NCBI GenBank assembly: GCA_040905025.1 | Contig: JBBDSJ010000138.1 | Span: forward strand, 9,453 to 73,452 | Reading direction: 5' to 3' | Source: JBBDSJ01 sp040905025 | GTDB lineage: Bacteria > Pseudomonadota > Gammaproteobacteria > Methylohalomonadales > Methylohalomonadaceae | DNA: 64,000 nucleotides | Shown here: in pieces, positions 51,080 through 59,969 of the stretch | Numbering within the stretch: the first letter of the stretch is position 1 | How the letters are laid out: every line of letters begins with the position of its first letter | Notes under the pieces: model-generated | What the model was told of the DNA's origin: nothing | Database searches by the model: none | What the model saw: only the letters and a program-made list of their open reading frames with translations | Position numbers and translations under genes: made by a program

Positions 51080-52807
51080 TTGCCCGTGACCGCCGCGCAT
51101 GCAAAAAAGCCGTTACGGCTGGGGGAGATTCTTGTCCATCGTGGTATCACCACGGCGGATCAAATTCGCATTGCGCTGATTGAGCAGAAAAAGAGCAAGG
51201 AACATCTTGGCCGTATTCTGATACGACTGGGTTTCGCCACTGAATCGATTATCCGTGATGTTCTCGGCGGCGTACTGGGTCAGGAAAGTGTTGATCTGAC
51301 CCGTGTCGTTGCTGATAGTGAAGCCATCAAACTGATTCCGCAGAATGTGGCCCGGCGCCTGAAAGTCCTGCCATTGACACTGGACGATGCCGGCGAGCGT
51401 TTCACCGTTGCCATGCCGGATACTTTTAATCTGGTCATACTGGATCAAATCCGTGCCCAGATTGGCCAGGCTATCGAAATCGTGCCGTTTCTGGCCGGTC
51501 AGGCTGAAATTGAGGCAGCGATAGATCAGTTTTACGGTTTTGAACTATCTGTTGATGGCATTCTGCATGAAATCGAGACCGGTGAAATCGATTATCAGAG
51601 CCTCGACGCCGAGACCGATGAATACAGTCAACCAGTAGTGCGGCTGGTGAATGCATTGCTGGCGGATGCGGTTAAACGTGATGCCTCGGATATTCACTTT
51701 GAGCCGGAAGAAGGTTTTCTGCGATTTCGCTATCGCATCGACGGCGTACTGAAACAGATCCGCAGTCTGCATCGCAACTACTGGTCAGCGATTGCCGTGC
51801 GCATCAAGGTCATGGCGGGCCTGGATATCGCTGAAACGCGCGCGCCACAGGATGGCCGTATTTCGCTGTCATTGTCCGGCCGTCAGGTTGATTTCCGTGT
51901 TTCAACGCTGCCGACCGTGCATGGTGAAAATATCGTACTGCGTGTGCTGGATCGGGCCAGGGGCATTGTGTCGCTGGAGGATCTGGGCTTGCAGACTGAA
52001 ACCATGAATACCCTCAAGCTGATGGTAGCCCGGCCGGAAGGTATTATTCTTGTTACCGGTCCGACCGGCAGCGGCAAAACCACTACGCTTTATTCACTGC
52101 TGAATTATCTGAATACCGAGTCCGTCAATATCATGACGCTGGAAGATCCGGTCGAGTACCCGACTTCGATGATCCGGCAAACTTCGGTAAATGAATCCAT
52201 CCGGCTGGATTTTGCCAGCGGCATTCGCTCCATGATGCGCCAGGACCCGGACATTATTCTTGTCGGTGAGGTGCGTGATGAAGACACCGCTAATATGGCA
52301 TTTCGCGCAGCCATGACGGGTCATCAGGTATTCTCCACCCTGCATACCAATTCGGCTGTCGGCGCAATTCCCCGTTTGCTGGATATCGGTATCCTGCCCG
52401 ATATTCTCGCCGGAAATATTATTGGCATCCTTGCCCAGCGGCTGGTACGCAAACTTTGCGAACACTGTAAAGAACCGTATGAAATGAGTGAACTGGAGCG
52501 TGGTCTGCTGGGCCTGAAGATAGCCGATAAATCCAGACCCATTTATCGCGCCAGGGGCTGTGACCGTTGTGGTAACAGCGGTTATCGAGGCCGTATCGCA
52601 CTCATTGAATTGCTGAGTTTTGATCCTGATCTGGATGAGCTTGTCGCGCGCCGTGGTACGCCGCGGGAAATCCTGCGCATGGCAATATCAAAAGGGTTCA
52701 AGCCGCTGGCTGAAATCAGCGCGCATCGTGTACTTGATGGTGAAACCAGTATTGATGAAATCAGTCGTGTGGTTGACTTGAGTAGCCGCTTGAAGCAGAC
52801 CAACTGA
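51080..52807 (+). CDS. mshE: MSHA pilus extension ATPase MshE (GspE/PilB family)
   Basis: 575 residues; TTG start directly after the mshN stop, or GTG at 51086. The N-terminal MshEN domain shows two motifs of the c-di-GMP-binding type: RLGEILVHRGITTADQIRIA and HLGRILIRLGFATESIIRDV. The secretion ATPase domain has DIHFEPEEGFLRFRYRIDG, Walker A GPTGSGKTTTL, Asp box TLEDPVEYP, Walker B IILVGEVRDEDTA and His box GHQVFSTLHT. A tetracysteine zinc site (CEHC...CDRC) is intact. It powers fibre assembly; c-di-GMP control is inferred from the MshE family. Confidence 0.94.
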   Translation: MPVTAAHAKKPLRLGEILVHRGITTADQIRIALIEQKKSKEHLGRILIRLGFATESIIRDVLGGVLGQESVDLTRVVADSEAIKLIPQNVARRLKVLPLTLDDAGERFTVAMPDTFNLVILDQIRAQIGQAIEIVPFLAGQAEIEAAIDQFYGFELSVDGILHEIETGEIDYQSLDAETDEYSQPVVRLVNALLADAVKRDASDIHFEPEEGFLRFRYRIDGVLKQIRSLHRNYWSAIAVRIKVMAGLDIAETRAPQDGRISLSLSGRQVDFRVSTLPTVHGENIVLRVLDRARGIVSLEDLGLQTETMNTLKLMVARPEGIILVTGPTGSGKTTTLYSLLNYLNTESVNIMTLEDPVEYPTSMIRQTSVNESIRLDFASGIRSMMRQDPDIILVGEVRDEDTANMAFRAAMTGHQVFSTLHTNSAVGAIPRLLDIGILPDILAGNIIGILAQRLVRKLCEHCKEPYEMSELERGLLGLKIADKSRPIYRARGCDRCGNSGYRGRIALIELLSFDPDLDELVARRGTPREILRMAISKGFKPLAEISAHRVLDGETSIDEISRVVDLSSRLKQTN

Positions 52808-52808
52808 C

Positions 52809-54014
52809 ATGCCGTCTTATCAATATAAAGCTGTCGATGATGCCGGTCGCTATCAACTCGGCAAAGTAGAAGCCGTTAATGAAATTGATCTGGAAGCCCG
52901 TCTGGACCGTATGGGCCTGGATCTGGTCAATTGCAAAATTTTGAAGCAAACCGGTGGCAATGTTACCGGCATCGGTGTCAAACGGCGTGATTTGATCACT
53001 TTCTGTTTTCACATGGAACAAACATCGCGCGCCGGTGTGCCGATGCTGGAAAGTCTCGAAGACATGCGCGACAGCACCGACAATCCGCGTTTGAAAGAAG
53101 TTCTTGCCGCGATGATGGAATCGGTTGAGGGCGGTATGACATTGTCGCAAAGCATGCACCAATACCCTGCGGTGTTTGGTGATGTCTTTTCAAATCTGGT
53201 ACGTGCCGGGGAACAAAGCGGGGAAATGAGTGAAGTATTCCGCAATCTATCTGATACGCTTAAATGGCAGGATGAACAGGCGTCATATACGAAAAAGCTG
53301 GTTATGTATCCGGCCTTTGTCGGTGGCGTTGTTATGTTTGTTGTGTTTTTCCTGATGAGTTACCTGGTACCGGAGCTGTTGAAGTTTGTTACTACCATGG
53401 GCCAGGAATTGCCATTGCATACCCGGGCTCTCATTGCTGTGTCCAATGTATTCAGCGAATACTGGTATCTGATTCTGGGTGTGCCGATCATTGCGGCCAT
53501 TGTGCTGGCCATTATGATCAAAACCAGCCCGGCAATGCGTTATCGTTATGACGCAGTAAAACTGAAATTGCCGATCATCGGCCCGATTCTGGAAAAAATC
53601 ATTCTTACCCGGCTCGTGAATTTTTTTGCGATGATGTACGCCTCCGGAATTACCATTATCGAATGCATTCGTACCAGTGAAGACATTGCCGGCAATATGG
53701 TCATCCAGGCAGCAATGCAAAGAGTTGGTCAAAACATTGCAGACGGTAACAGCCTGAGCGCGAGCTTTGAGTCGGTAAAACTTTTTCCACCGCTGGTACT
53801 GCGCATGATCAGGGTTGGCGAGAATACCGGCGCACTGGAAGAATCACTGATGAATGTCAGTTACTTCTATACGCGCGATGTCAGGGAGTCTATTGACAAG
53901 CTTCAATCCATGATAGAACCGGCCATGACCATTATACTCGGCGGTATTATCGCCTGGGTCATGTTCTCAATTCTGGGCCCGATTTATGATCTCATCACTA
54001 AAATCGACATTTGA
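52809..54014 (+). CDS. mshG: MSHA pilus inner-membrane platform protein MshG (GspF/PilC family)
   Basis: 401 residues, two GspF repeats. Repeat 1: FCFHMEQTSRAGVPMLESLE, TLSQSMHQYPAVFGDVFSNL, then TM FVGGVVMFVVFFLMSYLVP and TM near 216-236. Repeat 2: RLVNFFAMMYASGITIIECI, LFPPLVLRMIRVGENTGALE, and a C-terminal TM (AMTIILGGIIAWVMFSILGP). It anchors the ATPase in the inner membrane. One base separates it from mshE, and it overlaps mshI by 29 bases. Confidence 0.94.
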   Translation: MPSYQYKAVDDAGRYQLGKVEAVNEIDLEARLDRMGLDLVNCKILKQTGGNVTGIGVKRRDLITFCFHMEQTSRAGVPMLESLEDMRDSTDNPRLKEVLAAMMESVEGGMTLSQSMHQYPAVFGDVFSNLVRAGEQSGEMSEVFRNLSDTLKWQDEQASYTKKLVMYPAFVGGVVMFVVFFLMSYLVPELLKFVTTMGQELPLHTRALIAVSNVFSEYWYLILGVPIIAAIVLAIMIKTSPAMRYRYDAVKLKLPIIGPILEKIILTRLVNFFAMMYASGITIIECIRTSEDIAGNMVIQAAMQRVGQNIADGNSLSASFESVKLFPPLVLRMIRVGENTGALEESLMNVSYFYTRDVRESIDKLQSMIEPAMTIILGGIIAWVMFSILGPIYDLITKIDI

Positions 54015-55605
54015 CTGGGTCAGAAGACGGGCACTGTTTGTCTGTGCCGATCGGGCGACGATCTATCATTGGGAGCGTGGCCGTCTGGGCACCAGTTATA
54101 CTTTCGCACTCAGCGAAGCCGGTCTGATTGATTTCGAACAATATGTTTCTGAATATCCGGAAGATCCGGTCTATATGCTTGTTGATGTGCCTGAGGAGGA
54201 ATTCAAGCTTGATACCATACCGCATACCGGCGGTGCCGATCGCAGGGCTCTGATAAAACGCAAGCAGTCGCGGCTGTTTCGTAATGCAGAATATTGTTGC
54301 CATGGTATTCAGGGCCGCGAAATAACTGGTCGCCGTGATGATCGTGTTCTGTTTGCCTGCCTGACGAACCCTGACCAGGTTAAACCCTGGGTCAATGTGT
54401 TATCAAAATATAAAACACCGCTGGCGGGCATTTATTCCACAGCGTTGATCAGTCACTTGTTGTTACCCGAACTTGATATTGACAGTACTGATACCTTGCT
54501 GGTGTCACTGCAGCGCAATGCCGGGCTGAGGCAGACTTTCTTCAAGAACAAGGAATTCAAATTCAGCCGTCTGGTCAAGTTGCCGCGCTATGGTACTGCT
54601 GCCTATGCGCCGCTTGTCCATGACGAGGTCGAGAAAATGCTGCGCTTTCTGCGCAGTATGCGGCTCATCAACCTTGAGCAAAAGACGACGGTCGCCATTC
54701 TTTGTGACAAAAAACTAAGACAGGATCTGGATCAGTATTGCGTCGACAGCAATAACATTGCTTACAAATTGATTGAAACTGCGGAGGTGGCCGAAAAATC
54801 CGGTCTGCTCATCGATTCCATTGATCCGTTTGCCGAGCCCCTGTTTCTGCATACCCTGCTGACCAAGAAACCGGCAAACCGTTATGCAAAGCCGGATGAG
54901 ACCCGCTATTCGCGTCTGCGCAAGTTTAGTAATTTTTTGCTGACCTCAAGCGTATTTGTCATGCTGATCAGTCTCATCTGGAGCAGTTTGAATCTGATCG
55001 AAGGGGTGACGTTGAAACAGCAAACGATAAGCACACAGGAAAAAGCTGATTTCTATCGTGAACGTTATGATATAGCGAGCGCGCGTTTGCCTGATTTGCC
55101 ACTTGAACCGGCAGAAATCAAAAATGCTGTAGAAATTATAGCTGACCTGCGTAGCTACAGGTCCGATCCGGGGCGGGCGCTGGCATCAATCAGCACCGGT
55201 TTGAGCGGATTTCCGGATATACAGATTGCCAGCATCGACTGGCAGGTCAGCCTCGATCCGGAAGCCTTGATAGGTACTAGTCAGTCTGCCAGTCAGGCGA
55301 GTAGCAACACAACTCGCCCGGTAGAACCGGACTATAATAATCAGGAACAGCAATATCGGTTTTATGAAATAGCTGAAATTGAAGGGTATATTGAACCGTT
55401 TGACGGGGATTTTCGCGATGCTATCGCAGACATCAACCAGTTTGCTGAAATTGTACGGGCGCAGGCCGATGTTCATAAAGTCAAAATACTGGCGATGCCG
55501 CTGGATGTAAGTTCAACCGGCAAGCTGCAGGGCACGGCAGAGCAGACCTCGCGCGAAGCATTATTTTCCCTGCGTATTGTGCAAGGAGTCGGTCATGAAG
55601 AGTGA
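53986..55605 (+). CDS. mshI: MSHA biogenesis protein, PilM-like plus PilN-like fusion (MshI/GspL-like)
   Basis: 539 residues. The first 300 or so look like a cytoplasmic PilM/GspL actin-like domain (YMLVDVPEEEFKLDTIPH, LLVSLQRNAGLRQTFFKNKE, EVEKMLRFLRSMRLINLEQK). One transmembrane helix lies at about 316-337 (NFLLTSSVFVMLISLIWSSL), followed by a PilN-like coil and periplasmic ferredoxin-like part. In twitching pili PilM and PilN are two proteins; a single chain matches GspL or MshI architecture. It overlaps mshG by 29 bases and mshJ by 11. Confidence 0.8.
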   Translation: MISSLKSTFDWVRRRALFVCADRATIYHWERGRLGTSYTFALSEAGLIDFEQYVSEYPEDPVYMLVDVPEEEFKLDTIPHTGGADRRALIKRKQSRLFRNAEYCCHGIQGREITGRRDDRVLFACLTNPDQVKPWVNVLSKYKTPLAGIYSTALISHLLLPELDIDSTDTLLVSLQRNAGLRQTFFKNKEFKFSRLVKLPRYGTAAYAPLVHDEVEKMLRFLRSMRLINLEQKTTVAILCDKKLRQDLDQYCVDSNNIAYKLIETAEVAEKSGLLIDSIDPFAEPLFLHTLLTKKPANRYAKPDETRYSRLRKFSNFLLTSSVFVMLISLIWSSLNLIEGVTLKQQTISTQEKADFYRERYDIASARLPDLPLEPAEIKNAVEIIADLRSYRSDPGRALASISTGLSGFPDIQIASIDWQVSLDPEALIGTSQSASQASSNTTRPVEPDYNNQEQQYRFYEIAEIEGYIEPFDGDFRDAIADINQFAEIVRAQADVHKVKILAMPLDVSSTGKLQGTAEQTSREALFSLRIVQGVGHEE

Positions 55606-56218
55606 AAACATAGACTGGTCAGTCATTAGAATGAGCGTCATCGTATTCAGCGTAACGCTGGCTGTTGGGCTCGGTCTGATATTAAGCAGTCATTTCTTTA
55701 TCAAGGCGCAGCAGCGTGATTTTGAAAGTACCAAACGGCAGTTCAATAGCATCAGTGGACGTTACCTTTCCATTGATGAAGAAGAGAAGCTTGTCAAAGA
55801 GTTTTATCCTGAATTTCTGCGCGAATATGCACAGGGTATTATTGGCCCGGAAAAGCGGCTGGACTGGATCGAGTCCTTGCGCCAGATAAGTGATGATTTG
55901 AAACTGATCGGTTTACGTTATGATATTGCATCGCAGGCAGAGTACCGCCAGGCCATGCCCCTGAATCTTGGCAGATTCAGACTTTATGCCAGTATCATGC
56001 GACTGAATGTTGAATTACTACATGAGGAAGATTTGCTCAGATTACTTGCCGAGATAGATGCAAGACTCTCCGGTCTTAACAGTACTTCGGATTGCCAAAT
56101 CGTCAGGCAGAGTAAATCTATTGCTGACGATAGCATTAACCGGAATCTGACCGCCGAATGTAACCTTGTCTGGTATAACCTCAAGCGTGATGATGGTCAG
56201 GAAATTGTCTTGTCATGA
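55595..56218 (+). CDS. mshJ: MSHA biogenesis protein MshJ (PilO/GspM-like)
   Basis: 207 residues from the ATG at 55595, with AAGGAG upstream. One N-terminal transmembrane helix (about 14-36, VIRMSVIVFSVTLAVGLGLI), then a coiled coil and a small periplasmic domain. Size, topology and position after mshI fit PilO/MshJ, although sequence identity cannot be judged here. A 193-base spacer with tandem repeats follows, the largest gap in the operon. Confidence 0.7.
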   Translation: MKSENIDWSVIRMSVIVFSVTLAVGLGLILSSHFFIKAQQRDFESTKRQFNSISGRYLSIDEEEKLVKEFYPEFLREYAQGIIGPEKRLDWIESLRQISDDLKLIGLRYDIASQAEYRQAMPLNLGRFRLYASIMRLNVELLHEEDLLRLLAEIDARLSGLNSTSDCQIVRQSKSIADDSINRNLTAECNLVWYNLKRDDGQEIVLS

Positions 56219-56316
56219 AAACAGTTTTTCAACCAATGCAATATATTCATCGTTAAATTAACGGGAATCAAATTCATTAAATTAATTAAACTGAATCAAT
56301 TAAATTGACGGAAACT

Positions 56317-56382
56317 AAATCAATGCCCTCACCTTTGAATTGGCAAAATCAATGCCCTCACCTTTGAACAGGAAAAATCAAT
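56317..56382. repeat. 29-bp tandem repeat in the mshJ-mshK spacer
   Basis: Units beginning AAATCAATGCCCTCACCTTT start at 56317 and 56346, and a third at 56375 runs into the CCCTCCC hairpin repeat. The first two differ at only a few bases near the end. Upstream, 56260-56315 is AT-rich and degenerate. Confidence 0.8.
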
Positions 56383-56418
56383 ACCCTCCCCCTTCCAGGG
56401 GGAGGGTCAGGGTGGGGG
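56383..56418. repeat. CCCTCCC...GGGAGGG hairpin repeat carrying the mshK start
   Basis: ACCCTCCCCCTTCCAGGGGG then AGGGTCAGGGTGGGGG. The GTG at 56412 inside the repeat is the best start for the next gene, and GGGGAGGG provides its ribosome-binding site. Family members at 6987, 33086 and 63881. Confidence 0.75.
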
Positions 56419-56855
56419 TTATCTGTATTGTATTTTCATTACTCCCGGCCCCGATCGCCATGGCCACTGAACTTGACCGTCTGTTCACAACGGCCGAGAC
56501 TCGCACACAGCTGGATCAACTACGCAATCGCGAACCGGACAAGCAGCCCGAACCTGTAGAAATTGTTCTACAGCCGGAAACCGCCGAGCCTGAGGAGATT
56601 ATTCTCGATCCGGTCAGTCTGCGCGGCACCGTACAGCGCAATGATGGCAAAAATACTGTCTGGGTCAACGACGGCAATACTTATCGTGGTGACCTGTCAT
56701 TGCAGGATCTGGATATATCATCATCAACCACCGATGGCCATATCCTCATTCGCATGCCGGATCAGGAAACCGAAATCCGGCTGCGCGTCGGTGAAACCTT
56801 TGACCCTTATGACCAGCAGACAATAGATGTCGTCCCGCAATTCAAAAAACGCTGA
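56412..56855 (+). CDS. mshK: MSHA biogenesis protein MshK (PilP-like)
   Basis: 147 residues from the GTG at 56412. The frame is open from 56340, but those codons translate repeat DNA and would bury the signal peptide. A short hydrophobic signal (VICIVFSLLPAPIAMA) precedes ELDRLFTTAETRTQLDQLRN, an acidic linker, then a small beta domain (SLRGTVQRNDGKNTVWVNDG). This fits PilP/MshK/GspC-like periplasmic proteins that dock to the secretin. Confidence 0.72.
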   Translation: MGVICIVFSLLPAPIAMATELDRLFTTAETRTQLDQLRNREPDKQPEPVEIVLQPETAEPEEIILDPVSLRGTVQRNDGKNTVWVNDGNTYRGDLSLQDLDISSSTTDGHILIRMPDQETEIRLRVGETFDPYDQQTIDVVPQFKKR

Positions 56856-56870
56856 TTCGCGTAACCAGCC

Positions 56871-59800
56871 ATGAATAACCGGGCGAGACAGTCAGGTGCA
56901 GTATTACTGGCCTTTATGCTGATTCTCATCACCGGCGCATCCTACATGCTGGTCAAGAAATTCAATGCCAATGCCGAAGTAGTCAAACGTGAGCAAGAAA
57001 CGCACGCGGCATTAATGCAGGCCAAAGCTGCGCTGATAGCCTACGCAGTAAACTACCCTGAGATGAACGAGAAGCCGGATCGTGGTCCGGGTTATCTGCC
57101 ATGCCCTGATCAGGGGGCAAACCCCATGCCGGATCCATTACCTTCCACTTATGATGAATCTCTTATTGATGGGAAAAAAGAGGGAAACTGTGCATCCAGT
57201 TCAGGCACGACACTGGGTTTGTTGCCCTATGGTGATTTGGGATTAACCGATATAAGGGATAGTAGTGGCGAAAGATTGTGGTATGGCGTCTCCCAAAACT
57301 ACAAAACTCATCAAGATATTACCTATGTGCTCAATAGTGAAACGCCAGGTTCCATACAAGTTGATGGCCAAGATGACATTGTTGCGGTAATTATTGCGCC
57401 AGGCCCACCTCTCGATTTTCAGAATGGGCGCCGCGGCGCAGCTGAATATGAAGCATTGGTTTCAGGTACTACACCCTCTGTTTATATCGTAGCGAATGAA
57501 TATCTGGAATCTGAAAATGCAATATATGGAGGTGGCGATGAGCTTTATACCTACGGCGAGGCACTGGATGCGGAGGATTTCAATGATCATGTCGTGGCTA
57601 TTACCCGCCAGGAACTGATGCAAGCGGTCGAACGCCGTGTAACCAATCAGGCCCGCAAAGCATTAGCGGAATATTACCGGGAAAATGCCAGTTATCCGTG
57701 GCTGGTGGCGCATAGCGATCCGCTAGCTGCCCCGGATCCAAAAGCCGACGCCCGCTGGATAAAAGGGACTGCTGGAAGTAACTCTACTGAGACGCAACTA
57801 TGTGATACAACAACCGATTTCAGTCAGCTTGGTATCAGGGATGGAGACACAGTATGGAATCTGACAGACGGTTCTTGGGCATCAGTATTAGATGTTGTAG
57901 AGGATGAAGAATGTTTTGTAAGTAGAACGACAGCAAGGGTAGTACTGGCAGGTGTCGGCCTGGCTTTTGGCAGCAATAACGAGCTTGATGTGGGCGATGA
58001 ATATTATATTGATGCCAGTGGCATGTCAGAAGCCCTGTCAGGCACAGCCACGGCCGGAAGTGCCGATAATGAATTGCGAGATTCCGACAAGGATTTCAGC
58101 AAGCTCGGCATAGCACCCGGCGATATTCTGGATAGGCTCGGTCCATCTGGTGAAATACTTTCCGCCAGCCAGATAGTGCGCGTTGAGAGTGACAGGCTTG
58201 TTGCCCATTCAACGACGCTTGCTATTGAGGTAGGTGACAATTATAAAATTCGTAGTAATGGGCATATTGCCGATGCTGGTAGCAGTGGATTGACACTTGA
58301 AGATAATTCAGTTGATTTTCATGAGATGGGCATTGAAGCAGGCAACACTATTCGAAATTTATCGGATCGTTCGGTTGGCCGCATCACCAGTGTCGATTCT
58401 GCCAATAATCAATTCACTGTATTCGGTTTGTACAATGGTGATGATAATCAGTTTGAGAATGGAGACAGCTATTCAGTCAGTCGTTTCAGGCCTAGAGAGA
58501 ATATTACCCGCGGGTTTCTGCCGGTGCATCAGCCCGGTGAAACAATAATGCCGGAAAATGCCAGTATAGACTGGAGTCTGACTGAAGCTAATGGCAATAA
58601 TGTGGTAACTGATTATCTTGCTGCTACTGAAGGTTTCAGTACTGTTAGTCCGACATATTTATCGGCACTGGAACAGTGGATTCAGACTTCCGAGGGTTAC
58701 AGTGACACAGTAACTGTAATAACAACAGAAGATTCTAATGATGCAGCATGTATCTGGGTAAATTCAGACATCATGAATTGTAGTCTGTATTATCGTTCGC
58801 GCATAGATGGTGATATAGACAGCTCAACCGCAACCAGCATGACGGACACGTCCAGAAACTTTCCAAGGCTTGGTGCGAAGCGTGGCGATAAGATCGTGAA
58901 TAGTAATGATGCCAGTAGTGGTATCGTTACAAGTACAAGCGGCACAAGCCAGCTAAACATATCTAATATTTCTGGCCAGGCCAATCTTAATAAAAATGCA
59001 GGCCAACCCTACCAGCTTGAAATCGCCAGCCGCTATACGGATGGGCTTGCAACAGCGCCCACCCAACAATCTCAACCGGTGCTCCATGATAGTAGTGGCA
59101 ATCTGTCTGCCGCCAGCATTGGTGATGTTATAGAGAATACAACTTTGAATTCAATAGGTATTGTGACTGATGTTGACCCGGATGGCATGTTCGTGGAATT
59201 TTCCTGGCTTCAGGGTGGGACGCGGACGGATTTTGCTCCCGGTCAAGAGTATCGTATTCATCATGGCTATGTTACGCAGCGTGAATATCTGTTTGATTTC
59301 AGGTTACCTGCCGCTCTGGTTTCAGAGGTGACGTCAGCCGAACGTGAGATAAGATTCTGTAATAGGGACGATAGCTCAAGTGATTGCCCGGCAGGTCTTT
59401 CCATGCCGAGTGAGAAAATAATTATCGGTGACGGTACAACAGCTCTCGTCACTATCACAGACTATGATGAATCAAGTGCAGCCATTGCCGAGGCTGTTGT
59501 CACCGCCCCTGATACAGAAATAGGTTCCGAGGGGTCAGTCAGGGTCGCCGGTATGGTTACAGATTTCAAATTTATTCCCGGCCTTGATATGCCCGAGTGG
59601 TTTCTGAATAACCGCTGGAATCAGTATATTTATGCCGGTTACAGTGAAGGCTTTGCGCCGGATTCGCCAACACCGGCCTGTGGCGGCGGCGGGGAGCCGC
59701 CCTGCCTGACTGTCAATACTACTCATCCAGATGGTTCCATGAGCTCGGATTCCGATAATCAGGCTATTGTTATAGGCACCGGCAGTCAGTCAGGCATTCA

Positions 59801-59969
59801 GGATCGTGCCGTACCAAGACTGCAAAATTATATGGAAGGTGAAAATGCGCTTTCGGATAATTTGCTGTATGAAAAGCGGTTTTTATCAGCCGAATTCAAT
59901 GACCAGATACGGGTAGTTTGCCCGGATCCTTTCTATCCAGAGCCCGCCAATCCAATATGTGCGCCATGA
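56871..59969 (+). CDS. Giant pilin-like protein with two pilin-type domains and five inserted modules
   Basis: 1032 residues. The N-terminus RQSGAVLLAFMLILITG resembles PilX/GspK-type prepilins (cleavage after Gly9, no Glu at +5). Then comes a helix and a globular domain: GYLPCPD (74-80), LGLLPYGDLGL (115-125), VAVIIAPG (171-178), YLESEN (211-216), FNDHVVAITR (237-246). A second helix (247-275) starts a similar domain: YPWLVA, RGFLPVHQ, WFLNNRWNQYIYAG, AIVIGTG (965-971), YMEGEN (987-992), FNDQIRV (1009-1015). Five related modules of 70-80 residues with an LxDxxxDFxxLGIxxGD pattern interrupt it (about 298-380, 389-460, 464-535, 643-720, 725-798). A tip component of the fibre is inferred. It overlaps the next gene by four bases. 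Confidence 0.72.
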   Translation: MNNRARQSGAVLLAFMLILITGASYMLVKKFNANAEVVKREQETHAALMQAKAALIAYAVNYPEMNEKPDRGPGYLPCPDQGANPMPDPLPSTYDESLIDGKKEGNCASSSGTTLGLLPYGDLGLTDIRDSSGERLWYGVSQNYKTHQDITYVLNSETPGSIQVDGQDDIVAVIIAPGPPLDFQNGRRGAAEYEALVSGTTPSVYIVANEYLESENAIYGGGDELYTYGEALDAEDFNDHVVAITRQELMQAVERRVTNQARKALAEYYRENASYPWLVAHSDPLAAPDPKADARWIKGTAGSNSTETQLCDTTTDFSQLGIRDGDTVWNLTDGSWASVLDVVEDEECFVSRTTARVVLAGVGLAFGSNNELDVGDEYYIDASGMSEALSGTATAGSADNELRDSDKDFSKLGIAPGDILDRLGPSGEILSASQIVRVESDRLVAHSTTLAIEVGDNYKIRSNGHIADAGSSGLTLEDNSVDFHEMGIEAGNTIRNLSDRSVGRITSVDSANNQFTVFGLYNGDDNQFENGDSYSVSRFRPRENITRGFLPVHQPGETIMPENASIDWSLTEANGNNVVTDYLAATEGFSTVSPTYLSALEQWIQTSEGYSDTVTVITTEDSNDAACIWVNSDIMNCSLYYRSRIDGDIDSSTATSMTDTSRNFPRLGAKRGDKIVNSNDASSGIVTSTSGTSQLNISNISGQANLNKNAGQPYQLEIASRYTDGLATAPTQQSQPVLHDSSGNLSAASIGDVIENTTLNSIGIVTDVDPDGMFVEFSWLQGGTRTDFAPGQEYRIHHGYVTQREYLFDFRLPAALVSEVTSAEREIRFCNRDDSSSDCPAGLSMPSEKIIIGDGTTALVTITDYDESSAAIAEAVVTAPDTEIGSEGSVRVAGMVTDFKFIPGLDMPEWFLNNRWNQYIYAGYSEGFAPDSPTPACGGGGEPPCLTVNTTHPDGSMSSDSDNQAIVIGTGSQSGIQDRAVPRLQNYMEGENALSDNLLYEKRFLSAEFNDQIRVVCPDPFYPEPANPICAP

